Assembly (NCBI GenBank): GCA_019454045.1
Contig: SKCR01017978.1
Span: 124,001-188,000, forward strand
Origin: Zanthoxylum bungeanum
Taxonomy: Eukaryota > Streptophyta > Magnoliopsida > Sapindales > Rutaceae
Direction of reading: 5' to 3'
DNA length: 64,000 nucleotides
Shown in pieces: positions 56,673 to 64,000 of the stretch. A program made the translations under genes and the position numbers. Every line of letters starts with the position of its first letter. The stretch's first letter is position 1. The notes below the pieces were generated by a model. That model saw only the letters and a list, made by a program, of their open reading frames with translations. It searched no databases and was not told the DNA's origin.

Positions 56673-58320
56673 TAACGGTATAGTTTTATATATTTGGGTA
56701 TTGGATACTCATGTAAGTGTAATATGAGGTTCTGTTTACCGATGGTACGGAAACAGCTTCGCTCTGGATAGACCCCTCAGAATCCCATTGGTAGTATGAC
56801 TATGTGTCTATGGGAATCCGAATCAGGGTAGGTGTATTTGGTCTTAATCTGAGACTTGTATCGCTAATACTTGTGACAATCAATATACTTTGGTTTTGGT
56901 CGTCCGGGGCTTTAACAGGTTCTATGTATGCCTCTTCTGGGTATACTGAGAATCGTAGTGTATTGGGAGTGATGTCAAGAAGGAAATATCACTTCAGTCA
57001 TATGGAGATGATGATCACGTAGGGATCTAGAACCGGTACTCTATAGTGCTATAGCCATCGGGAAAGTATGACTAGGTCATGACTTTCCGATCATAAAGAG
57101 ACTAGTTGCTAGTGATCTGATATATGCTTCGTACGGGGCAAACACAACTCCAGCCCCAGGCATAACATGTGACATCCAATACTGGATCATAATACGCAAT
57201 ACTATGTATATTACGCCTGATATAGATTATATATATTCCTTAAAAGAATATTTTTGGAGAATTGGGTAGACATGGTGTTTTGCTAGAAGCCAACCATAGC
57301 TTGTAAATCGGTAGGAACCTGGTACCGGGTACGCACGTGTTTGGATAGTCCGATGACCATATTTACTGCCAATATATCCAAGGATCTCTTGGGTCGCCTC
57401 CCAAAGATTCACCGATGACATTTGACTCGAACAAAATTAATCTGGGATTAATTATGAGAGAGAGAAAATTATCTAGGATTAATTACGACAAGAATTAATT
57501 TGGGATTAATTCGACTAGAAGAGAGAGAACGCGATTAATTTGGAATTAATCGGTAAAAATAAATTTAATATTTAAATTAGATTTTTCTATTTAATTTATT
57601 TAATTGGGCTAAAATAATAATTTGGATATATTAAATGAAATTAGATTCAAAGTGGAATTAAAATTAGATTTTAATTCGGGCGAACGAATTAATTTAGAAT
57701 TAATTCGCAAGCGACTTTCGTAATAATTTTACTAGGCATTATTATTTAATTAAATTGGATTTAATTATGTCGTAACAGAATAATTCGTTTATTCGGAATT
57801 AAACGAACCCGGGCCCGAGCGAAGTTGCGTGTTGAGTTAGCCGGCTTAAATTTTGAATTTAAAAGGTGGGGCCCACTTCACTTACATCAACATGATAGAC
57901 ATATGATGGAAGTGGTTAGGCTTGAGTGAAAGCTTGGCTTAACTTGTAAATTACTCAAACCAATTTTGATTTTAAAAAATGAATATATACCAACTTTGTA
58001 AGTTGACTTTTGGTTATTGTTTTTAGAAAGCAAAAATATCAAAACACAAAATCTCTCTTTCTCCCTCTAGTTCCGTGAGTTCTTCTTTCTTTCTTGAAGT
58101 TTTGTTGTAAAATTTCATGTTTACTATTAAGGAGTCAAATGAAGGTGATAGGGATACTCACCCGAGTGTTGGAAACACTAAAAGAAGGCTTGAAGCTTCC
58201 ATCATCCAAGAAAAAGTTTTGAACTCAACCGATCAATGTAAGTCATCAGCAACTTATTTTGGATTTTATTCACACACGAATCACGCTTAGAGATCCCGTG
58301 GCATGTCTAGGACACTAACA
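56673..58320 (+). repeat. Family B LTR, truncated copy 2
   Basis: Aligns inverted with 22949-24600: GGAAACAGCTTCGCTCTGGAT, CCCATTGGTAGTATG, TTAATCTGGGATTAATTA, GAACCCGGGCCC, ending CACTAACA at 58320. About 330 bp of the LTR start are missing at the junction with F. No coding sequence. The next bases (58321-58364) are the end of the E 3' LTR. Confidence 0.85.
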
Positions 58321-58364
58321 AATGATATGTGTGCTTGTGTAACGTGTGTGTTTACCACCGATCA
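58321..58364 (+). repeat. E 3' LTR, terminal remnant
   Basis: 44 bp matching the D LTR end (TGTGTGCTTGTG vs ACGTGCGCTTGCG, then ACGTGTGTGTTTAC) and terminating ACCGATCA. Followed by TSD GTCCA at 58365-58369, the partner of 46022-46026. Confidence 0.8.
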
Positions 58365-60053
58365 GTCCATCAACATCAACTGGACAATCCTTCACCCTCT
58401 GTGTAACCTCGATAGGATCTCCTACTGGTGTAGCTATGATGAGGGGTGAATCTAATGGCTCCGTTCCTCTACCCAAGCGGGTCACAAATACGATGATACG
58501 AAGGAATGAGTAGCACCTGAATCAAACAATATTCTAGCATGGACTGTACCAATTGATAATGTACATGTGACGATTGCATTATATGCATGAGCATCCTGAG
58601 AAGTGAAAGTATACACCATGCCCTGAGCTCTACTAATAGAAGCCTATCCTCGGTCACCCACTGTTTGTCCTCTTCCTCTTGTTGTCTGACCTCTGCCCAC
58701 TACTCTTTGCTCCTTTTCCCCATACTCCTACTAGGCTTTGATTGGGTGCCGATGGAGTAGCACTGTGAGGTGACAAATGATCTACCGGAACTGGACAATC
58801 CCTCTTCAAGTGACACATATGCCTACATCGGTAATAACATCTACTCTCAAATCGATAAACTCCAGGATGAGATTGTCCACAAGTCGTACATACTGGGAAA
58901 CCCCACCCAGCTGGGCCACCGATGGAGAAGAAACCGCACGAGATGTAACAGTCTCCGCAGGTCTGCGATATGAACCTCTCTGAGTCAAACCCATATATCG
59001 ACGTGTAGTGGGAGGGGTTGACATTTGCTGCTGTCTACTTGGGCCACCTTGCTACGGCCTAACCCTCTCCTCTGATCTTGGCCTCTTTCGAGACTCTCTC
59101 TGTCTATCTATCTCTAACTCGCGCCTCAAATCAGAGAGCAACATCCAAGACCTGGATATAGGTGGTGGCCTTTGTGAAGTGGATGGACCGAAATAGATAA
59201 TCCTGAAGCCCGTTAACAAACCTTTTCACCTTCATCTCTTCAGTACTAACCAGATGCGGGGTGTACCGAGATAATTAGGTGAACTGTCTATCATACTAAG
59301 AAACGTCATGTGGTCCCCCTAAATAACTGTTCAAACTCTCGAGCTCTAGCATTTCTAATACTCTGTGGTAGAAATCAAGACAAGAATGACGTACTAAACT
59401 CAGCCCACGTCAATGGGGGAACACCCTGTCATCAATTGTCTTAAAAAGCCATGAACTAAATGTTGGCTACATCTCTCAACTGAACACTAACTAACTCTAT
59501 CGCCGTCCTCGGTAAACATCCCAAAGCGGTATATATGTGGTCTGACTCCTCAATAAATCTCCAAGGGTCAGAGGAGGACTCTATTCCTGAGAATGTAGGT
59601 GGATGTAACTTCCGAAAGTCATGTAAATAAATTGGCAACTCCTGTCGCTGCAGTACTTGAACTGCTACTGGAGAAAGTTCATGAGGTACAGTAGAAGGTC
59701 ATGCATGGAAAGCGGTAGGATCCGGTCTAGTTGGCGAAACTATTGTCTGGTGAGCCACTGAAGGTCCTATATGTGGGGATGGAACTGGAGCTATAAGATA
59801 TGCGGCTCTCGGCTCTAGGTCTGGAGGCTGCTGATTTCGAGAAATCAAATGAACCAAAGCTTATACTGACCGTTAAATCTGCTGCAAACCCGCAGCTACT
59901 ACATCATCAGTCTAACCCACTAGTATTCCTCTATCATCTTTTATACCACACTCAGGAGATGACGCCACTGATCTTTGGTCTAGATCTACGCCCTGGGGTG
60001 CTCTACCACGCCCGGTTCTACCTCTGAATCCGGTTCTGCCTTTAGGTGGCATA
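58365..60053 (-). pseudogene. gag: C gag and start of protease
   Basis: ATG at 60053 (MPPKGRTGFRGRTGRGRAPQ), a basic Gag start typical of Tekay-type elements, soon broken by stops. ORF 59638-59456 has LHPPTFSGIESSSDPWRFIE and ALGCLPRTAIELVSVQLRD, the gag core. 58900-58790 carries a damaged zinc knuckle (CYYRCRHMCHLKRDC, spacing altered) after QSHPGVYRFESR. 58640-58370 encodes the protease start: NAIVTCTLSIGTVHARILFD, then SGATHS with the active-site DSG. The frame is cut at GTCCA (58365-58369) by E and continues at 46021. Confidence 0.85.
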
Positions 60054-60253
60054 ATATTTAAATAAACAGGAGAGGGAAATGATCAGTCAGATTCTTAGGA
60101 AATTTAAGATAAAAGGATAAAACATAACTCGTGACAAGGATACTAGAGAGACAGCCTCTTATATATTAGTACCCCGGGTATACTACATATATTAGACACT
60201 ACTACTCTATCACTAAAGTCATTATCCCCATAAACCTGGCTCGGATACCAACT
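60054..60253 (-). other. C leader and primer binding site
   Basis: Minus strand: TGGTATCCGAGCC (60250-60238), three bases after the LTR end, matches the initiator-tRNA-Met PBS TGGTATCAGAGCC with one change. About 185 bp of leader runs to the gag ATG at 60053. Confidence 0.8.
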
Positions 60254-62603
60254 TGGTAACATCCCTAATCCCGGAAGGTTACCGGAGATGACAGATCCCA
60301 CTACCACCTAAGCCACTGACTGAACTATAGAGATACTTGTTTTTTTGACTTAATAACTCTTCATTTTATCAATAGGCAAGCACACACATTTCATAAATTG
60401 TTTTACTACATAAAACATAAGAAATCATACAAAAACTGAGTTCTCTATACAATCATATACATGACATATATCAAAAGAAACCAAAGCTCAAGCTACATTG
60501 TATATGAATGTAGAGCTGAAATGATGGACCGCTATGACTAGTGACTGCAGTGCTGCTCCTATCCCCGATATGTGTCTCCAAAAGATGGATTTGGCTCACC
60601 AGCTAAAAGATCCTGCAAAACTGGAGAGTGAGGAGGGGGTGAGTCTAAAAGAACTCAGTGAGTGGAGCAAAAAAACTAGAAAACAATGTTAGAAATATTG
60701 TGTCGAAAGCTCGTGACAAGTAACTATTTTCTGGATATATAAATCTAAAATTAGTATATTTCTTTCCAAACATATATGAAAAATCATTCATAAAATCATC
60801 TATATGAAATTCTCTGAGGATCTGTAAAAAAATCTCTGACGCATGGGGATGTTACATATCGTAATCCCCTCATACGCCTAAACTAGTGGTATTGGGGAGT
60901 TACGTATCATCGTCCCCCAAGCCGCTAATCTGGAGCCAGTGTGCAAATCCATGTCATTAGGACATTACGTATCGCAGTCCCCCAATGCATGCCACTATCA
61001 TGTCCCTGAATCTAGGGTCTAGAGGTGTTACGTATCGATGTTCCCCTAACCCTAAAGCCTAGGATCTAGGGGCTTTAGTATCACCGTCCCTTAGTCTTGC
61101 TCTATATGTGCACATGTTGTCTGTGTCAATCAATTCCATATCCGTCAATTAGAAGTTACCATCCGAGGTGGATTTTCCCTTATGTCTCCAAAATCATAAA
61201 TTCATACTTAAAAATCATTCTTATCATCAAAACATCTCAAGTCATTTAAAATTAATGCTTTAGTAAACTTTTGATAAGCTCATGTAAATTCAAGGAAATA
61301 GAAATTTCATTTTGGAAACATAAACTTTGAAATAAGTACACCACTCACAGTACTACGGCCAGTCTAGTGTGGTTCATAGAGTAGTTGATCTTCGAGTGCC
61401 TTGATATCGATCTAATATCAAAGAAATCAATTGTTCCCTTGCAATTGATAAGAAAGAAAATGTAATACTTGATTGACATTTTATGCTTGTAACTTGACAT
61501 AATACATGTACATACTCTTACATAAGACCATTAGGATGCCTTCAAACATCTTAGGGTGAAACTGAAAAGGATAAAACTGATCCTGGAAAATTAGGTCATG
61601 TGTCGCAACGCTCATAAATTAGCTGAGGCAGTGAACATCTGATGGTTCCGCTTCGCGACATAAAGGGCTATGTGTCGCGACTCCCACACCCGTCACGACG
61701 CTAAATGTTGGGCGTCGCGACTCGCATAAATTCAAAATTAAGGCAGTGAGCTTCCTCTGTTTCTGCGTCGCGACACCGGTCCATGAGCGTCGCGACGTTC
61801 AAACAAGCAGAATTGGACATAGAGCATCCTCTGTTTCGCGTCGTGACTCTAGGGGCTTAGCGTCGTTACACTAGCTCGTTTTCCATCTTCACTCTCAAAT
61901 TAACACCACTCATGCCATGACAATGAGAAGTATATAAAATATCACCATCATCACCCTCTTAACACCATCTACATTCATTTCATAAACTCTAACTTAGTCC
62001 ATAGTTAGAGATTTCTCAAATTGGTAGTTTCTTACAATCACTATTTTTTAACATAATAATCATCTAATCATCATCAAACTTAAGCTAGCAACGTACCAAA
62101 ATCATCAAATAATCAAAACTCAATGTATCAAGATTTGGGTCAAATTTTCTTTACCTCAAACAATGATAATTTTCCACCAAGTAAGTGTTCAAGCCTTCAT
62201 TTCCTTCTTCATAAACTTCTTTGGGGATGGATTGCTTAGAGTTATCTTGGAAATTTGAGAAAGGGAATGAAAATTCTCCACCTTTGTTCTCTCAACATCT
62301 CTCGACCAAGGGAAAAAATATCAAGCAATTTTTTTTTATTTCTTTCACTCTTCTTAATTTTTGTTTAAGAAATGAAAGATTTCTCTAGAGATTTAAGGAT
62401 TAGAAATTGGGCCTATGAATTGGGCTTTTCTTATTTTAATTCTTTTTACTTAGGCTTACATATGTAGTAAAATTAGTTGGTCTTGTATTAAGGTTGGGCC
62501 CACTAAGTCATCTTTAGAATTTCCGCTAATACTCGGGGGAAAATTTTTATTTAAGTCGCAAAGTTACTACTCTAGTTGAGTTATGAAATTTCATATCGTT
62601 ACA
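60254..62603 (-). repeat. C 5' LTR
   Basis: 2350 bp; element-sense TGTAACGATATG...GATGTTACCA. The right 2.0 kb matches 18776-20793. Shared features: several GGGGYGTTACGTATCRTCGTCCCC-like repeats (60840-61090) and a cluster of CGTCGCGACG-type palindromes in varying decay (61600-61870; GCGTCGCGACGT at about 61786-61797). The palindromes sit in the half of the LTR expected to hold the promoter. No coding sequence. Confidence 0.85.
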
Positions 62604-63070
62604 AGATGTGTGAAAAATTATCCACACTTTGACAACAGTCAAAATACCGGTCAATCTTGACCAAATCTCCACCTATTCATTGGGTTGGATCAATGCTAAT
62701 GATATCCTGTGATGTATCCAGAGAGGATCTGTCAGTCTTGTGTACAAGATTCTGGTATCAATTTCGTGATCTTTAAAATTCATGGCTGCAGTACATTCTG
62801 AATGAGAGTTTCAAATGTCGATTGAGAGATCACGATTATGTCACGACACAAATGAATTTTACACTACAAAGATTTGATGTTCTTATCTATATCTCCGGTA
62901 AAATTTGGATAGCCTATGATGGAATGACTATATTGATATGCCAAGAACTTGACTTGCGTGGTTCAGTGTGATTATCTATGGTCGTTGTGAATGAGTAAAT
63001 TATGGACACGAAATGTGTTCCATGATAGATATACCACACTGTACCAGACATGACCGCGCTGACTAGGGTG
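62604..63070 (+). repeat. G-like LTR fragment, inverted relative to G
   Basis: The reverse complement shares words in order with the G LTR at 35030-35410: GGTATATC...TTTCGTGTCCATAATYTA, GACAGATCCTC...GGATAC, ACAGGATATC. Adjacent to the C LTR start at 62603. Diverged and incomplete, with no clear ends or TSD. Confidence 0.6.
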
Positions 63071-63934
63071 TTACAGTTACATGCTTATAAATGTGGCTAA
63101 TTTTTTATTCAATTTTTTTTTGCTTGGATTTGGTACAAAATAATTAGGGTTCTGAGGGTTTCATGATTATTGGTGATTAGAATTTTGAAACTCAAATTTC
63201 GAAACTGTATTATTTGTTCATGTGTAATTAATTGATTTAATTAGTGTAATTAAATCAATTAGGTTACTAGATAATCAATTCTCATTCTATAGTGTATCTA
63301 CCATTCTAAATATGCCTAGAATTATTCTCGAGCATTCCATAGGTGGTTTCTCTATTTGGTGTAATTTAATTTTGATGATAGCATGTATTTTTAGATAAAT
63401 TTATAGTTAATTTATATTAATTTGATCAATTATGTAAATTAATTCTAAAGTGATTGTTTTTATGAAATAGGCATGTTTTGGATGAAATTGAGTATGCAAT
63501 AAAGAGTAGAAAATACTCGTAATTTTCAAAATCGTTCCAGAAGCGTTTTGGGAATTTTTAATAAATATCATGTTATGGACAAAATCATAATTTATTGGAA
63601 TTGTGATTATTTGGCCACTGTTACAGTACTCGAACTAGTGTACCAGTGCGTACAGTGTGTAGAAAATTTTCAGAATTTTTACAATCATTTCATAATTGCT
63701 TTGGGAATTTTTTGCAAAATTCCATTAAGTGCAAAATGGCTATTTACTGAAATTATAATATTCAACCACTGCTACAGTGAACGGATCACTGTAACAGTAG
63801 GTTGGTATGATTCCATGGCTAATGCGGTGGTCTGATTATCGTAGTCGGTAGATTCAGTGAATTGGTAAACCGATTAACGTGTTACCACAGAATGTATTTT
63901 CGAAAATTTTATCCAGAGTTTTTTTATGCATAAT
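63071..63934. other. AT-rich unassigned stretch with a diverged duplication
   Basis: No gene is recognised. Two related segments about 160 bp apart (around 63535-63640 and 63695-63800) share TTTTGGGAATTTTT, CCACTGYTACAGT and ACAGTRNNCGRAC-type words, so a degenerate tandem repeat is likely. The ORF at 63548-63835 spans this duplication and has no family features. Confidence 0.5.
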
Positions 63935-64000
63935 TGACCGGTGCGTAATCACACGCGTATAACGCAAGCGCACATATCGTTCAAGTAGTATAAAAAGTAT
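63935..64000 (-). repeat. End of another Athila-like LTR (runs off the window)
   Basis: Starts TGACCGGTGCGTAATCACACG and contains GTATAACGCAAGCGCAC and GTTCAAGTAGTATAAAAA, the reverse complement of the D LTR terminus (2660-2735). A further minus-strand element of the D/E/F group therefore begins here. Left flank ATAAT would be its TSD. Confidence 0.8.

Larger units (their letters stand above)
46027..58364 (+). mobile_element. Element E: Athila-like retrotransposon remnant (plus strand) with nested F, LINE and B
   Basis: The 5' LTR starts TGATGAGC at 46027; the last 44 bases of a 3' LTR (58321-58364) end ACCGATCA like D's GCCGGTCA; flanking TSD GTCCA (46022-46026 and 58365-58369). The only coding sequence is a gag fragment (about 47715-48237). 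F inserted into gag. B inserted in the 3' LTR (right part of B is intact to 58320). A deletion later removed the DNA between F's protease and the middle of B, including E's pol. Confidence 0.88.
18776..62603 (-). mobile_element. Element C: Tekay/Del-like chromovirus on the minus strand, split by three insertions
   Basis: Read right to left: 5' LTR 62603-60254, PBS 60250-60238, gag 60053-58370, protease 58440-58370 and 46021-45740, RT 45527-44704, RNase H 44704 and 42087-41890, integrase 41700-41188 and 21616-21025, chromodomain 21024-20850, PPT about 20806, 3' LTR 20793-18776. The parts rejoin when copia I (TSD GGAAA), H (AATAA/AAAAA) and E (TSD GTCCA) are removed. Long LTRs, a tRNA-Met-type PBS and a C-terminal chromodomain fit the Tekay/Del lineage. 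All coding parts are decayed. The 3' LTR has lost about 330 bp at 18776, so the element's own TSD is gone. Confidence 0.88.

Noticed and set aside
63548..63835. 95-codon ORF near the right end
   Set aside because: It spans a degenerate duplication of AT-rich DNA and has no family features.

Overview
The window reads as a gene-poor, repeat-saturated block of a flowering-plant nuclear genome, most likely eudicot heterochromatin. Almost all of it is LTR retrotransposons nested inside one another. I see no intact host gene. The evidence is plant-type PBS sites (tRNA-Asp and tRNA-Met types), polypurine tracts, TG...CA ends and matched 5-bp target-site duplications (TSDs), plus recognisable plant Ty3/gypsy lineages (Athila-like, Tekay/Del-like, CRM-like), a Ty1/copia element and one plant L1 LINE fragment.

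Left third (1-17926). Element A1 is a Ty3 chromovirus relative on the minus strand. Its body was split by D (796-8667, plus, TSD GGCCT), a non-autonomous Athila-like element with about 2-kb LTRs. Its 5' LTR was split by A2 (10853-17294, plus, TSD CGCCA), a related chromovirus with gag, RT, RNase H and integrase but no protease. A fragment of repeat family B follows (17965-18775).

Middle and right (18776-62603). One minus-strand Tekay/Del-like element C is spread over about 44 kb because three elements landed in its coding region. (i) Copia element I (21617-41187, plus, TSD GGAAA) itself carries a solo A-family LTR (22834-25453), which carries a solo B LTR (22949-24915); its 3' LTR is split by G (33407-40570, minus, TSD CTATA). 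(ii) H (42088-44698) is a probable solo LTR with a minisatellite and strong G/T bias. (iii) E (46027-58364, plus, TSD GTCCA) is an Athila-like element holding F (48242-about 56672, minus), an L1 fragment (about 53142-54121) and a truncated B LTR. The right edge holds a G-like LTR fragment, an AT-rich stretch and the end of another Athila-like LTR.

The most unusual content is in F. Between integrase and 3' LTR, in sense orientation, lie two non-retroviral reading frames. One is a nearly full-length, intronless copy of a plant LONELY GUY (LOG) cytokinin-activating enzyme gene (50717-51371), now broken by one frameshift and one stop. The other is an intact 182-codon basic, cysteine-rich ORF (51651-52199) that faintly recalls the nucleic-acid-binding proteins of carlaviruses. 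Other notable signals are a palindrome, GCGTCGCGACGC, shared by LTRs or leaders of unrelated families; an array of CACGTG/ACGT boxes just upstream of the TATA box in D's LTR; and a dense series of short hairpins filling the non-coding interior of G.

Most coding regions are decayed. Several frameshifts sit in homopolymers, and D's two LTRs differ largely by homopolymer-length changes, so some breaks could be sequencing errors. All alignments were made by eye.
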